Positions 41,640 to 51,635 are shown, counted from the stretch's first letter. The stretch: DNA of 64,000 nt from Sphingomonas bacterium (GCA_030149245.1 JASBRX010000010.1:62001-126000); one strand, 5' to 3'. The notes: a model not told the origin generated them from the sequence alone. Made by a program: numbers and translations.

Positions 41640-42569
41640 ATGAAGGACAAGCTGGTGACGTTGATCGGCGGCGGCGGGTTCGCCGGACGCTATATCGCGC
41701 AGAGCCTGCTCAAGGCCGGGGCACGGGTGCGGATCGCGCAGCGCGATCCGCGCGCGGCGTGGTTCCTCAAGCCACTGGGTGGCCTGGGCCAGACGCAATT
41801 TGTTGCCGCCGATGTGACCCGCCCCGACAGCCTGGCGCGCGCAGTCGCCGGATCGGACGCCGTGGTCAATCTCGTCGGCGTGTTCGGGAACCGTATGGAC
41901 GCGGTCAACGCGCGCGGATCGGGCAACGCTGCCAAGGCTGCGGCTGAAGCTGGCGCAACCAGCTTCGTTCAGATGTCCGCGATCGGCGCGGATAGCGACT
42001 CGCCCTCGGCTTATGGCCGGTCGAAGGGCGATGGCGAGGCGGCGGTGCGCGCCGCCTTCCCGTCCGCCACGATCCTGCGGCCCAGCCTGATGTTCGGGCG
42101 CGAGGACCAGTTTGTGAACCGCTTCGCCGCGCTCGCCGCGATGCTGCCCGTCGTGCCGGTGCTCAAGGGTGGGACGAAGATCCAGCCGGTCTGGGTCGCC
42201 GATGTGGCGCAGGCGGTCACGCGCACGATTGCCGAACCGACGCGCTATGCCGGGCAGACGATCGAGCTCGGCGGGCCGGACGTGATGAGCTTTACCCAGT
42301 TCCACAACTGGCTGCTCGGCGCGATCGGACGCGACAAGCCGGTGGTCGAGCTGCCCGATGTTGCCGGCGCCGCGCTCGCCTCGCTCGGCTTCCTGCCCGG
42401 CGCGCCGATCAGCTGGGACCAGTGGCTGATGCTGCAGCAGGACAATGTCGCATCGGGCGAGGGTCTGGCCGCGTTCGGCATCGCGCCGACCCCGCTCGGC
42501 GCGGTCGCGCCGCACTGGCTGGTCCAGTATCGCAAACATGGCCGGTTCGCCGACGCGCGCCACGCCTGA
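41640..42569 (+). CDS. NDUFA9-like NAD(P)-binding protein (atypical SDR, complex I associated family)
   Basis: A 309-residue atypical short-chain dehydrogenase. TLIGGGGFAGRYIAQSLLKAG (residues 7-27) is the nucleotide-binding motif; VVNLVGVFGN and AYGRSKGDGEAAVR (YxxxK at about residue 125) follow. The pattern is that of the complex I NDUFA9 family common in alphaproteobacteria. The ATG at 41640 follows GAGGACGCG. It is divergent from pdxH and lies 55 bp upstream of uppP, so the two may be cotranscribed. Confidence 0.85.
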   Translation: MKDKLVTLIGGGGFAGRYIAQSLLKAGARVRIAQRDPRAAWFLKPLGGLGQTQFVAADVTRPDSLARAVAGSDAVVNLVGVFGNRMDAVNARGSGNAAKAAAEAGATSFVQMSAIGADSDSPSAYGRSKGDGEAAVRAAFPSATILRPSLMFGREDQFVNRFAALAAMLPVVPVLKGGTKIQPVWVADVAQAVTRTIAEPTRYAGQTIELGGPDVMSFTQFHNWLLGAIGRDKPVVELPDVAGAALASLGFLPGAPISWDQWLMLQQDNVASGEGLAAFGIAPTPLGAVAPHWLVQYRKHGRFADARHA

Positions 42570-42624
42570 CCGCCGCATCCGGCACCATTGAACGGTCGGG
42601 CGCGCCCGGCAGGGGGAGCGCGCC

Positions 42625-43425
42625 GTGGGCGACATCGCGATCTACATCATCCTCGGCATTATCGAGGGGCTGACCGAATTTCTGCCGGTGTCGTCGACCG
42701 GGCATCTCATTCTGGCTGGCGAGCTGCTCGGCTTTACTGGCGAGGGGTCGGTGGCGTTCAAGGTCGCGATCCAGCTCGGCGCGATCCTGGCGGTGCTGGT
42801 CGCCTATTGGCGGCACTTCTGGGGGATCGGGACCGGGCTGCTGCGGGGCGAGCGCGAGGCGATCTGGTTCACCCGCAATATCCTGATCGGATTTCTGCCC
42901 GCGATGCTGATCGGCGCGGTCGCCTATGAGGGGATCCGCCAGCTGATCCAGTCGCCGATGACCGTCGCGGTCGCGCTGATCGTCGGCGGCATCGCGATCC
43001 TGATCATCGAACGCATGGTCAAGGTAGTGAAGGTCGAGCGCGTCGAGACGATGCCGCTGCCTACCGCGGTTGCGATCGGGCTCGTCCAGTGCATCGCGAT
43101 GATCCCCGGCGTCAGCCGATCGGGCGCGACGATCATGGGCGCGTTGCTGATGGGCGTGGAGCGCAAGACGGCGGCCGAGTTCAGCTTCTTCCTCGCCGTG
43201 CCGACCATGGCCGGGGCGACCGCATATTCGCTCTACAAGGATCGCGAGCTGCTGAACGCCGACGATCTGGGCGGGATCGCGATAGGACTTGGCGTGTCGT
43301 TCATCGTTGCATTGCTGGTGGTGAAGGCGTTCGTGAAGATCGTGGGGCGCTTCGGCTTTGCGCCATTCGCCTGGTACCGAATCGCGCTTGGCGCAATCGC
43401 GATTCTGCTCCTTTCGCTAAGGTAG
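42625..43425 (+). CDS. uppP: Undecaprenyl-diphosphatase UppP (BacA)
   Basis: A 266-residue integral membrane enzyme that recycles the lipid carrier of cell-wall synthesis. The two conserved motifs are present: EGLTEFLPVSSTGHLIL near residue 13 and PGVSRSGATIMGALLMG near residue 160. The GTG start at 42625 follows GGGGGAG. The length is normal. It lies after the NDUFA9-like gene on the same strand. Confidence 0.95.
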   Translation: MGDIAIYIILGIIEGLTEFLPVSSTGHLILAGELLGFTGEGSVAFKVAIQLGAILAVLVAYWRHFWGIGTGLLRGEREAIWFTRNILIGFLPAMLIGAVAYEGIRQLIQSPMTVAVALIVGGIAILIIERMVKVVKVERVETMPLPTAVAIGLVQCIAMIPGVSRSGATIMGALLMGVERKTAAEFSFFLAVPTMAGATAYSLYKDRELLNADDLGGIAIGLGVSFIVALLVVKAFVKIVGRFGFAPFAWYRIALGAIAILLLSLR

Positions 43426-43565
43426 GGCCGATACGGTCCTAACATTGAAATGAAATTACGCGAAATCCATCGATTAGCGGATGTTGCGCATTATTAGGTA
43501 AGTCATACTGACCTATATCCCTATTTTTGCGTGACTCGGTAACAAAATTCTGCCATCCGCGCGGC

Positions 43566-45023
43566 ATGGGCAAGGATGTGATGCTTCAATTCGTCGATCG
43601 TGCGCAGGCGTTCCCGCCGAAGCGCGATCCGCAACTGCGCGCGCAGGATTTTCGCGAGATTGCGGAGCGCTATGCGCCGCCGAGCGCCGAGGATCAGGCC
43701 GGGCGCTGCTCGCAATGCGGCGTGCCGTACTGCACGGTGCACTGCCCGCTGCACAACCACATCCCCGACTGGCTGCGCCTGACCGCCGAGGGGCGGCTGC
43801 GCGAAGCCTATGAGCTGTCGAACAGCACCTCGACCATGCCCGAGATTTGCGGCCGCATCTGTCCGCAGGACCGGCTGTGCGAGGGCAATTGCGTCATCGA
43901 ATCCTCCGGCCATGGCACGGTCACGATCGGATCGGTCGAAAAGTTCATCACCGACACCGCGTGGGAGGAAGGCTGGGTCGAACCGCTGCAGCCGGGCCCG
44001 GCGCGCGGCCAGTCGGTCGGCGTGATCGGCGCGGGTCCGGCGGGCCTGACGGCGGCGGAATATCTCCGCGTGCTCGGCTATGACGTGCATGTCTATGACC
44101 GCCACGACCGTGCCGGCGGGCTGCTGACCTATGGCATCCCCGGCTTTAAGCTGGAAAAGCACATCGTCACGCGCCGCACCGACCGGCTCGCGGCGGGCGG
44201 CATCGTCTTTCACCTGGGCTTCGAGGTCGGCAAGGACGCGACGCTGGAGCAGCTGCGGCAGAAGCATGACGCGCTGCTGATCGCGACCGGCGTGTACAAG
44301 CCGCGCGCCATCAAGGCGCCGGGCGTCGGCGCGAACGGCGTGGTCGATGCGCTCGATTACCTGATCGCGTCGAACCGCAAGAGCTTCGGCGACAGCGTCC
44401 CGGCGTTCGAGGACGGCAGCCTCAACGCGGCGGGCAAGAATGTCGTCGTGATCGGCGGCGGCGACACCGCGATGGACTGTGTCCGCACCGCGATCCGTCA
44501 GGGCGCCGCATCGGTAAAGTGCCTCTATCGCCGCGACCGCGCCAACATGCCGGGCAGCCGGCGCGAGACCGCCAATGCCGAAGAGGAAGGCGTCGAGTTC
44601 GTCTGGCTCTCCGCCCCCGGAGCCTTTGAGGGCGGCGAGCAGGTGACGGCGGTGAAGGCAGTCGGCATGCGCCTCGGCGCCCCCGACGCCAGCGGCCGCC
44701 GCGCGCCCGAGCCCGACCCCGACGCCAAGTTCGACGTCCCCGCCGATCTGGTGATCAAGGCGCTGGGCTTCGATGCCGAGGATCTGCCGGTGCTGTTCGA
44801 CGCGCCCGAACTCGGCGTTACCCGCTGGGGCACGGTGCGCACCGACGCGCGCACGATGATGAGCAACCTCGACGGCGTCTTCGCCGCCGGCGACATCGTC
44901 AAGGGCGCGAGCCTGGTGGTGCAGGCGATCCGCGACGGGCGCGATGTGAGCGAGCGGATGCATGCGTGGTTGAAGGCACAGAAGGTCGCTCGCGGTGCGC
45001 GCAGCGAGATGGCAGCGGCATGA
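43566..45023 (+). CDS. gltD: Glutamate synthase small subunit
   Basis: A 485-residue subunit that passes electrons from NADPH to GltB. Two N-terminal cysteine clusters for [4Fe-4S] (CSQCGVPYCTVHCPL near 46; CGRICPQDRLCEGNC near 99), an FAD motif VGVIGAGPAGLTAAEYL near 155 and an NADPH motif VVVIGGGDTAMDCVRTA near 295 are in order. The ATG at 43566 gives the normal N-terminus. An A/T-rich 140-bp leader precedes it. It overlaps the DUF2059 gene in ATGA at its end. The gene order gltD-DUF2059-gltB is unusual. Confidence 0.95.
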   Translation: MGKDVMLQFVDRAQAFPPKRDPQLRAQDFREIAERYAPPSAEDQAGRCSQCGVPYCTVHCPLHNHIPDWLRLTAEGRLREAYELSNSTSTMPEICGRICPQDRLCEGNCVIESSGHGTVTIGSVEKFITDTAWEEGWVEPLQPGPARGQSVGVIGAGPAGLTAAEYLRVLGYDVHVYDRHDRAGGLLTYGIPGFKLEKHIVTRRTDRLAAGGIVFHLGFEVGKDATLEQLRQKHDALLIATGVYKPRAIKAPGVGANGVVDALDYLIASNRKSFGDSVPAFEDGSLNAAGKNVVVIGGGDTAMDCVRTAIRQGAASVKCLYRRDRANMPGSRRETANAEEEGVEFVWLSAPGAFEGGEQVTAVKAVGMRLGAPDASGRRAPEPDPDAKFDVPADLVIKALGFDAEDLPVLFDAPELGVTRWGTVRTDARTMMSNLDGVFAAGDIVKGASLVVQAIRDGRDVSERMHAWLKAQKVARGARSEMAAA

Positions 45024-45595
45024 TCCGTAATCTCCTCGTCGCCTTGGTGCTGACCGCGACTCCGGCTGTCGTAACCTCGGCATCAGCTCAATCGCCAGAG
45101 CAGGGAGGTGCTGTCGATCCTGCGCGGTTGGCTGCTGCAAAGCGGACGATCGACGTGATGATGCCGCCTGCCCAGCGCAGAGCCATGTTCGAGGCGATGC
45201 TCAACCCGATGCTCGCGAACATGCAGCAGGCGATCCTGTCGAGTCCCGACATTAGAACGGCCCTGGACGCCGATCCCAAGGCAAAGGCGACACTCGACGC
45301 CTTCCTTGCCGGGCAGCAGCAGAAAACGATTGCGCTGCTTCAGGCAGAGCTTCCGGCCATGTTCGCGATCATGGAGCGCGCCTACGCGCGCCGGTTCACG
45401 GTCACGCAACTCGACGAAATAACCGCCTTTTTCAGCACGCCGACCGGAAGGCTTTACATGGATGAGAGCATGAAGCTCCCCGCCGATCCCGAGTTGCTTG
45501 GCTGGCAGCGCGACCTCATGCAGCGTTCCATGGCGGACAGCCAGAAGGATATCGAGAAGCTGCAGGCTGATCTCACAGGAAAGTCGACGAAGTGA
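45020..45595 (+). CDS. Exported DUF2059 protein between gltD and gltB
   Basis: A 191-residue protein with a signal peptide (LLVALVLTATPAVVTSASAQ) and a DUF2059 core of helices (AIMERAYARRFTVTQLDEITAFFSTPTGRLYMDES). The function is unknown; it is probably periplasmic. Its start overlaps the gltD stop (ATGA) and its stop overlaps the gltB start (GTGA), so it is tightly locked into the glutamate synthase operon. Confidence 0.85.
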   Translation: MIRNLLVALVLTATPAVVTSASAQSPEQGGAVDPARLAAAKRTIDVMMPPAQRRAMFEAMLNPMLANMQQAILSSPDIRTALDADPKAKATLDAFLAGQQQKTIALLQAELPAMFAIMERAYARRFTVTQLDEITAFFSTPTGRLYMDESMKLPADPELLGWQRDLMQRSMADSQKDIEKLQADLTGKSTK

Positions 45596-48500
45596 CCTAC
45601 GAATCCGAACGCGAACGCCTCGCCCGTGAGGGCATGTACCGCCCCGAGTTCGAGGGCGATGCCTGTGGCGTCGGCATGGTCGCGGCGATTGATGGACAGC
45701 CGTCGCGCCGCGTGGTGCAGGGTGCGATCGATGCGCTGAAGGCGGTGTGGCATCGCGGCGCGGTCGATGCCGATGGCAAGACCGGCGACGGCGCCGGGCT
45801 GCATGTCGATCTGCCGCTGCGCTTCTTCGACGATGCAGTGCTCGCCAGCGGGCATCGCGTGCTGCCCAACCGGCTCGCGGTCGGCATGATCTTCATGCCG
45901 CGCGTCGATCTGGGCGCGCAGGAAGCGTGCCGCACGATCGTCGAAAGCGTGCTGATCGATGCCGGCTACACGATCTATGGCTGGCGCCAGGTGCCGGTCG
46001 ATGTCTCGGTCATCGGGCAAAAGGCGCAGGCGACCCGGCCGGAGATCGAGCAGATCATGATCGCTGGGCCGATGCCCGATGAACAAAGCGCGGCAGAGTT
46101 CGAGAAGAACCTCTACCTCGTCCGCCGTCGCATCGAAAAGCGGATCATCGCGGCGCAGATCAGCGGTTTTTACATCTGCAGCCTGTCGTGCCGCTCGATC
46201 ATCTACAAGGGGCTGTTCCTCGCGGAATCGCTGAGCGACTTCTATCCGGACCTTCGCGACGAGCGTTTCGTCAGCCGCGTCGCAATTTTCCACCAGCGCT
46301 ATTCGACCAACACATTTCCGCAATGGTGGCTGGCCCAGCCGTTCCGCTGTCTCGCCCATAATGGCGAGATCAACACGATCCGCGGCAACAAGAACTGGAT
46401 GCTGAGCCACGAGATCAAGATGGCCGCGACCGCGTTCGGTGAGCATTCGGAGGACATCAAGCCGGTGATCCCGGCGGGTGCATCCGACACTGCGGCGCTC
46501 GACGCCGTGTTCGAGGCCATCTGTCGCTCCGGCCGCGACGCGCCGACCGCCAAGCTGATGCTGGTGCCCGAAGCATGGCAGGCGATCGACGCGATGCCGG
46601 AGAAGCATCTGGCGATGTACAAGTACCTCGCCAGCGTGATGGAGCCGTGGGACGGCCCGGCCGCGCTCGCGATGACCGACGGCCGCTGGGCAGTGGCGGG
46701 TGTCGACCGCAACGCGCTGCGTCCGCTGCGTTACACGCGCACGTCGGACGGGCTGCTGGTCGTCGGCTCGGAGACCGGCATGGTCCAGATCCCCGAAGCG
46801 ACCGTGGTTGCCAAGGGGCGGCTGGGGCCGGGGCAGATGATCGCGGTCGATCTGGACGAAGGGCGCTTCTACACCGATGGCGAGGTGAAGGACCGCATCG
46901 CCGGGGAATATGATTACGCGTCGATGATCGGCGAGTTCATGGGGCTCGACGATCTGCCCGCTGCGGCCGATGCGGCGCCGGCCTGGACCCGCGCCGAACT
47001 GACCCGCCGGCAGGTCGCCGCCGGGCAAACGCTGGAAGACATGGAGCTGATCCTGTCGCCGATGGTAACCGACGCAAAGGAGGCGGTCGGGTCGATGGGC
47101 GACGACACGCCGCTGGCCGTCATTAGCGACAAGCCGCGGCTGATCAGCCAGTTCTTCCGCCAGAATTTCAGCCAGGTCACCAACCCGCCGATCGACAGCT
47201 TGCGCGAACGGCACGTGATGTCGCTCAAGACGCGCTTCGGCAACCTCGCCAACATCCTCGATACGGCGGAAACGGCGAACAAGGTGCTGGTGCTCGAAAG
47301 CCCGGTGCTGACCAATGGCGACTGGGCGCGGTTGAAAGGCTATTTCGGCGCGCAGGCGGCGGAGATCGATTACAGCTTTCCCGCCGGTGGCGGACCGGAG
47401 ACGCTGCGCGCGGCGATCGCCGACATCCGGCTTCAGGCCGAACAGGCGGTGCGCGCGGGCAAGACCGAGATTTTCCTGACCGACGAGAATGTCGGGCCGG
47501 ACCGCATCGCGATTGCCGGCGTGCTCGCGGCGGCGGCGGTGCACACGCATCTCGTCCGCAAGGGGCTGCGCAGCTATGCCAGCGTCAACATCCGCACCGC
47601 CGAATGCCTCGACACCCATTATTTTGCGGTGCTGATCGGCGTCGGCGCGACCACGGTGAACGCCTATCTGGCCGAAGCCGCAATCGCCGACCGCCATGCG
47701 CGCGGGCTGTTCGGCGAACTGTCGTTCGAACAATGCCTCAAGAACCACCGCAAGGCGATCGACGAAGGCCTGCTCAAGATCATGTCGAAGATGGGGATCG
47801 CGGTGATCTCCAGCTATCGCGGCGGGTATAATTTCGAGGCGGTCGGCCTCAGCCGCGCGCTGGTCAACGACTTCTTCCCCGGCATGCCGGCCAAGATTTC
47901 GGGCGAAGGCTATGCCTCGCTGCACCTCAACGCCACGATGCGCCATGACGCCGCCTATGACAGCGCGGTCGCGACGCTGCCAATCGGCGGATTCTATCGC
48001 CAGCGCCATGGCGGCGAGACGCATGCGTACAGTGCGCAGCTGATGCACACGTTGCAGACCGCGGTCGCGACTGACAGCTATTCAACCTATCTGCAATTTT
48101 CGCGCGGGGTGCGCGATCTGCCGCCGGTTTACCTGCGCGACCTGCTGGAATTCAACTTCCCGACCGAGGGCGTGGCGATCGATCAGGTCGAGGCGATCAC
48201 CGAAATCCGCAAGCGTTTCGTGACGCCGGGCATGTCGCTCGGCGCGCTGTCGCCCGAGGCGCATGAGACGCTGGCGATCGCGATGAACCGCATCGGTGCG
48301 AAAGCGGTGTCGGGCGAGGGGGGCGAGGATTCGGTCCGCTACAAGCCCTATGCGAACGGCGACAACGCCAACAGCTCGATCAAGCAGATCGCGTCCGGCC
48401 GCTTCGGCGTCACCGCCGAGTATCTCGGCGCGTGCGAGGAAGTGGAGATCAAGGTTGCACAGGGCGCTAAGCCCGGTGAGGGCGGGCAGTTGCCCGGGTT

Positions 48501-50106
48501 CAAGGTGACCGAATTCATCGCCAAGCTGCGCCATTCGACGCCGGGCGTGACCTTGATCTCGCCCCCGCCGCATCACGACATCTATTCGATCGAAGATCTG
48601 GCCCAGCTCATCTACGACCTCAAGCAGATCAACCCGCGCGCGCGGGTCTGCGTCAAGCTGGTCAGCAGCGCGGGCATCGGTACGGTCGCGGCGGGCGTGG
48701 CGAAAGCGCATGCCGACGTGATCCTCGTCGCCGGCCATGTCGGCGGCACCGGCGCGTCACCGCAAACTTCGGTGAAATATGCCGGCACGCCGTGGGAAAT
48801 GGGCCTGTCCGAGGTCAATCAGACACTGACCCTCAACGGCCTGCGCGGACGGGTGAAGCTGCGCACCGATGGCGGCCTCAAGACCGGGCGCGACATCGTC
48901 ATCGCGGCGATTCTCGGCGCCGAAGAGTTTGGCATCGGCACGCTGAGCCTCGTCGCGATGGGCTGTATCATGGTGCGCCAGTGCCACAGCAACACCTGCC
49001 CGGTCGGCGTGTGCACGCAGGACGAAAGGCTGCGCCAGAAGTTCACCGGGTCGCCGGAGAAGGTCATCAACCTGATGACCTTCATCGCCGAGGAAGTGCG
49101 CGAAATTCTCGCCAAGCTCGGCTGCAAGAGCCTGGACGAAGTGATCGGTCGCACCGAATTGCTGCGTCAGGTCAGCCGCGGTGCCGAGCATCTCGACGAT
49201 CTCGACCTCAACCCGATCCTCGCCAAGGTCGACGCGGACGAGAGCGAGCGGCGGTTCAGCCTGTCGACCTGGCGCAACGCGGTGCCCGACAGTCTCGACG
49301 CGCAGATCATCACGGACGCACGCGCCGTGTTCGAACGGGGTGAGAAGATGCAGCTCGCCTATAATGTCCGCAACACCCACCGCGCGGTTGGCACGCGGCT
49401 ATCGAGCGAGATCACCAAGACCTTCGGCATGTCGAAGCTCAACGACGGCCATGTCCAGATCCGCCTGCGCGGATCGGCGGGCCAGTCGCTCGGCGCCTTC
49501 CTGTGCAAGGGCGTGACGCTCGAGGTGTTCGGCGACGCCAATGACTATGTCGGAAAGGGCCTGTCGGGCGGCACCATCGTCGTGCGCCCGCTGGTCAGCT
49601 CGCCGCTCGCGAGCCAGGACAATACGATCATCGGCAACACCGTGCTCTATGGCGCGACCAGCGGACGGCTGTTCGCGGCGGGCCAGGCGGGCGAGCGCTG
49701 TGCGGTGCGCAATTCGGGCGCGCAGGTCGTCGTCGAGGGCTGCGGTGCCAATGGATGCGAATATATGACCGGCGGCGTCGCGGTGGTGCTGGGTGAGGTC
49801 GGCGCGAATTTCGGCGCGGGCATGACCGGCGGCATGGCGTTCATCTATGACGAAAGCGGAACGTTCGACGCGCGCGCCAATGGCGAGAGCATCGTGTGGC
49901 AGCGGCTGTCGTCGCTGCATTGGGAAGCGGTGCTCAAGAATCTGGTCGCCGACCATGCCGAGGCGACCGACAGCAAATGGTCGACCGGATTGATCGAGGA
50001 TTGGGAGCGGGTGCGCGGCCATTTCTGGCAAGTGGTGCCGAAGGAAATGCTGACGCGCCTTCCCCATCCGCTGGATGACAGCGTGGAGATGGTCGCGGCG
50101 GAATGA
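45592..50106 (+). CDS. gltB: Glutamate synthase large subunit
   Basis: A 1,504-residue enzyme that makes two glutamates from glutamine and 2-oxoglutarate. The class II amidotransferase domain begins at Cys24, right after a short propeptide (EGDACGVGMVAAI). Then come the central domain, the FMN/2-oxoglutarate domain (VSGEGGEDSVRYKPY; KLVSSAGIGTVAAGVAKAHAD), the [3Fe-4S] cysteines in CIMVRQCHSNTCPVGVCT and the C-terminal GXGXG domain. The GTG start at 45592 overlaps the previous stop and follows AGGAAAG. Length is normal. Confidence 0.95.
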   Translation: MTYESERERLAREGMYRPEFEGDACGVGMVAAIDGQPSRRVVQGAIDALKAVWHRGAVDADGKTGDGAGLHVDLPLRFFDDAVLASGHRVLPNRLAVGMIFMPRVDLGAQEACRTIVESVLIDAGYTIYGWRQVPVDVSVIGQKAQATRPEIEQIMIAGPMPDEQSAAEFEKNLYLVRRRIEKRIIAAQISGFYICSLSCRSIIYKGLFLAESLSDFYPDLRDERFVSRVAIFHQRYSTNTFPQWWLAQPFRCLAHNGEINTIRGNKNWMLSHEIKMAATAFGEHSEDIKPVIPAGASDTAALDAVFEAICRSGRDAPTAKLMLVPEAWQAIDAMPEKHLAMYKYLASVMEPWDGPAALAMTDGRWAVAGVDRNALRPLRYTRTSDGLLVVGSETGMVQIPEATVVAKGRLGPGQMIAVDLDEGRFYTDGEVKDRIAGEYDYASMIGEFMGLDDLPAAADAAPAWTRAELTRRQVAAGQTLEDMELILSPMVTDAKEAVGSMGDDTPLAVISDKPRLISQFFRQNFSQVTNPPIDSLRERHVMSLKTRFGNLANILDTAETANKVLVLESPVLTNGDWARLKGYFGAQAAEIDYSFPAGGGPETLRAAIADIRLQAEQAVRAGKTEIFLTDENVGPDRIAIAGVLAAAAVHTHLVRKGLRSYASVNIRTAECLDTHYFAVLIGVGATTVNAYLAEAAIADRHARGLFGELSFEQCLKNHRKAIDEGLLKIMSKMGIAVISSYRGGYNFEAVGLSRALVNDFFPGMPAKISGEGYASLHLNATMRHDAAYDSAVATLPIGGFYRQRHGGETHAYSAQLMHTLQTAVATDSYSTYLQFSRGVRDLPPVYLRDLLEFNFPTEGVAIDQVEAITEIRKRFVTPGMSLGALSPEAHETLAIAMNRIGAKAVSGEGGEDSVRYKPYANGDNANSSIKQIASGRFGVTAEYLGACEEVEIKVAQGAKPGEGGQLPGFKVTEFIAKLRHSTPGVTLISPPPHHDIYSIEDLAQLIYDLKQINPRARVCVKLVSSAGIGTVAAGVAKAHADVILVAGHVGGTGASPQTSVKYAGTPWEMGLSEVNQTLTLNGLRGRVKLRTDGGLKTGRDIVIAAILGAEEFGIGTLSLVAMGCIMVRQCHSNTCPVGVCTQDERLRQKFTGSPEKVINLMTFIAEEVREILAKLGCKSLDEVIGRTELLRQVSRGAEHLDDLDLNPILAKVDADESERRFSLSTWRNAVPDSLDAQIITDARAVFERGEKMQLAYNVRNTHRAVGTRLSSEITKTFGMSKLNDGHVQIRLRGSAGQSLGAFLCKGVTLEVFGDANDYVGKGLSGGTIVVRPLVSSPLASQDNTIIGNTVLYGATSGRLFAAGQAGERCAVRNSGAQVVVEGCGANGCEYMTGGVAVVLGEVGANFGAGMTGGMAFIYDESGTFDARANGESIVWQRLSSLHWEAVLKNLVADHAEATDSKWSTGLIEDWERVRGHFWQVVPKEMLTRLPHPLDDSVEMVAAE

Positions 50107-50113
50107 GCCTGAC

Positions 50114-50206
50114 GATGAAGTTGCCGTCGCCCCGGCCTTGAGCCGGGACCCAGCTTCATCGATCGACTCAAGGCAGCGGCGCCCCGGGTCGAGCCCGGGG
50201 TGACGA
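50114..50206. repeat. Extragenic palindromic repeats downstream of gltB
   Basis: Two GC hairpins lie in tandem: CCCGGC/GCCGGG at 50131-50147, nested in GATGAAG/CTTCATC (50114-50160), and CCCCGGG/CCCGGGG at 50182-50200. The wording CCCCGGCCTTGAGCCGGG is a repeat common in sphingomonad genomes. It may also help end gltB transcription; there is no U-run. Confidence 0.7.
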
Positions 50207-50268
50207 TCTTGGTCAGTTTGCGTGTCGCCGCTTGCCGCCGCTACCCCGCGCCGCCTAAAGCCATAGCC

Positions 50269-50937
50269 ATGTGGCAGCTTTACCAATTCCCCCTGTGCCC
50301 TTTCTCGCGCAAGGTGCGGCTCGTCCTGGGTGAGAAAGGCGTCGGCTATGAGCCTGTGCGCGAATCGCCCTGGGCGCGGCGCGACGAATTTCTCGACATG
50401 AACCCGGCCGGGCAGACCCCGGTGATGGCGGATGATCGCGGCGTCGTGCTGATCGATTCGGTCGCGATCTGCGAGTTTTTCGAGGAGACGGTGAGCAAGG
50501 CTGCGCTGCTCAACGGTAGCGCCGCCGACCGCGCAGAGATTCGGCGCCTCGTCAGCTGGTTCGACAACCAGTTCTTTCGCGACATCACCGGTCCGCTGCT
50601 CAACGAGCGCATGATCAAGCGCATCGTCCAGCGCGCGACGCCCGACAGCGGCGCATTGCGTGAGGCGATGAAGGCGGCGGTCGCGCATCTCGACTATATC
50701 GATTTCCTGCTCGACCACCGCACCTGGCTGGGCGGCGCGACGATGAGCCTCGCCGATCTGGCGGCGGCGGCGCAGATCAGCGTCGCCGATTATCTCGGCG
50801 GGATCGACTGGAAGAGCCATGAGCAGGCCAAGCGCTGGTATGTCGGAATGAAGAGCCGCCCGAGTTTCCGCCCCCTGCTTGCCGAGCGGATGGAGGGGAT
50901 CAACCCGCCCTCGGATTACGAGAAGCTCGACCTGTGA
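50269..50937 (+). CDS. Glutathione S-transferase-like protein
   Basis: A 222-residue protein. The thioredoxin-fold N-terminal domain (LYQFPLCPFSRKVRLVLGEKG) has CPFS in place of the usual start of the active site, and the stretch NPAGQTPVMADDRGVVLIDSVAICEFFE binds glutathione in relatives. A helical C-terminal domain follows (RTWLGGATMSLADLAAAAQI). Glutathione binding is likely; the substrate is unknown. The ATG at 50269 is chosen. It overlaps the following SDR gene in GTGA. Confidence 0.85.
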   Translation: MWQLYQFPLCPFSRKVRLVLGEKGVGYEPVRESPWARRDEFLDMNPAGQTPVMADDRGVVLIDSVAICEFFEETVSKAALLNGSAADRAEIRRLVSWFDNQFFRDITGPLLNERMIKRIVQRATPDSGALREAMKAAVAHLDYIDFLLDHRTWLGGATMSLADLAAAAQISVADYLGGIDWKSHEQAKRWYVGMKSRPSFRPLLAERMEGINPPSDYEKLDL

Positions 50938-51635
50938 GCGCGAGCAGCGCGGTCGTCATCGGTGCGAGCGGCGGGATCGGGCGCGCGTTCGCGGATGCGC
51001 TGGACGAGGAAGGTACCTATGCCAAGGTCTGGCGTTTCGGGCGGTCACTGACCGGGGACGCGCATCTCGACCTGACCGATGAGGCGAGTATCGCCGCCGC
51101 CGCCGCGCGGGTCGCCGCCGGGGGGCCACCGTCGCTGGTGTTCGTTGCCACCGGCATCCTTGGCGAAGGCGAGCGCGGGCCGGAAAAGGCGTTGCGCGAC
51201 CTCGATCCCGACTGGCTGGCGCGCGTCTTCGCGATCAACACGATCGGTCCGGCGCTGGTTGCCAAGCATTTCCTGCCGCTGCTGCCGCGCACCGGAACGC
51301 CGGTGTTCGCTGCGCTATCCGCGCGCGTAGGGAGCATCAGCGACAATCGGCTGGGCGGTTGGCACGGCTATCGCGCGTCCAAGGCGGCGCTGAACATGCT
51401 GATCCGCAATTTCGCGATCGACGCCGCCCGCCGCAACGACCGGGCGATCGTCGTCGGGTTACACCCGGGGACTGTCGACACGCGCCTGTCCGAGCCATTT
51501 CGCGGGACGGTCGCGCCGGGCAAATTGTTCGATCCCGAGCGCGCCGCGTTGCAACTGCTCGACGTGATCGAGGGGCTGAAGCCGGTCGATAGCGGAAAGT
51601 GCTTCGCCTGGGACGGCGTGGAAATCCCGGCTTAA
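50934..51635 (+). CDS. Short-chain dehydrogenase/reductase (C-factor-like)
   Basis: A 233-residue SDR. The cofactor motif VVIGASGGIGRAFADAL is at residues 7-23, and the active site YRASKAALN (YxxxK) near residue 145 with an upstream Ser (FAALSARVGSI). The shape resembles CsgA/C-factor-type SDRs. The GTG start overlaps the stop of the glutathione transferase-like gene. Its TAA stop overlaps the TAA of the convergent penicillin-binding protein gene in TTAA. Substrate unknown. Confidence 0.85.
   Translation: MSASSAVVIGASGGIGRAFADALDEEGTYAKVWRFGRSLTGDAHLDLTDEASIAAAAARVAAGGPPSLVFVATGILGEGERGPEKALRDLDPDWLARVFAINTIGPALVAKHFLPLLPRTGTPVFAALSARVGSISDNRLGGWHGYRASKAALNMLIRNFAIDAARRNDRAIVVGLHPGTVDTRLSEPFRGTVAPGKLFDPERAALQLLDVIEGLKPVDSGKCFAWDGVEIPA

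Noticed and set aside
43426..43565. Nitrogen-control (NtrC/sigma-54) promoter for gltD
   Set aside because: The gap is A/T-rich, but I found no convincing GG-N10-GC sigma-54 element or paired NtrC sites.
45454..48048. An 864-codon minus-strand open frame opposite gltB
   Set aside because: Shadow frame typical of GC-rich DNA; the sense strand encodes a complete GltB with all motifs.
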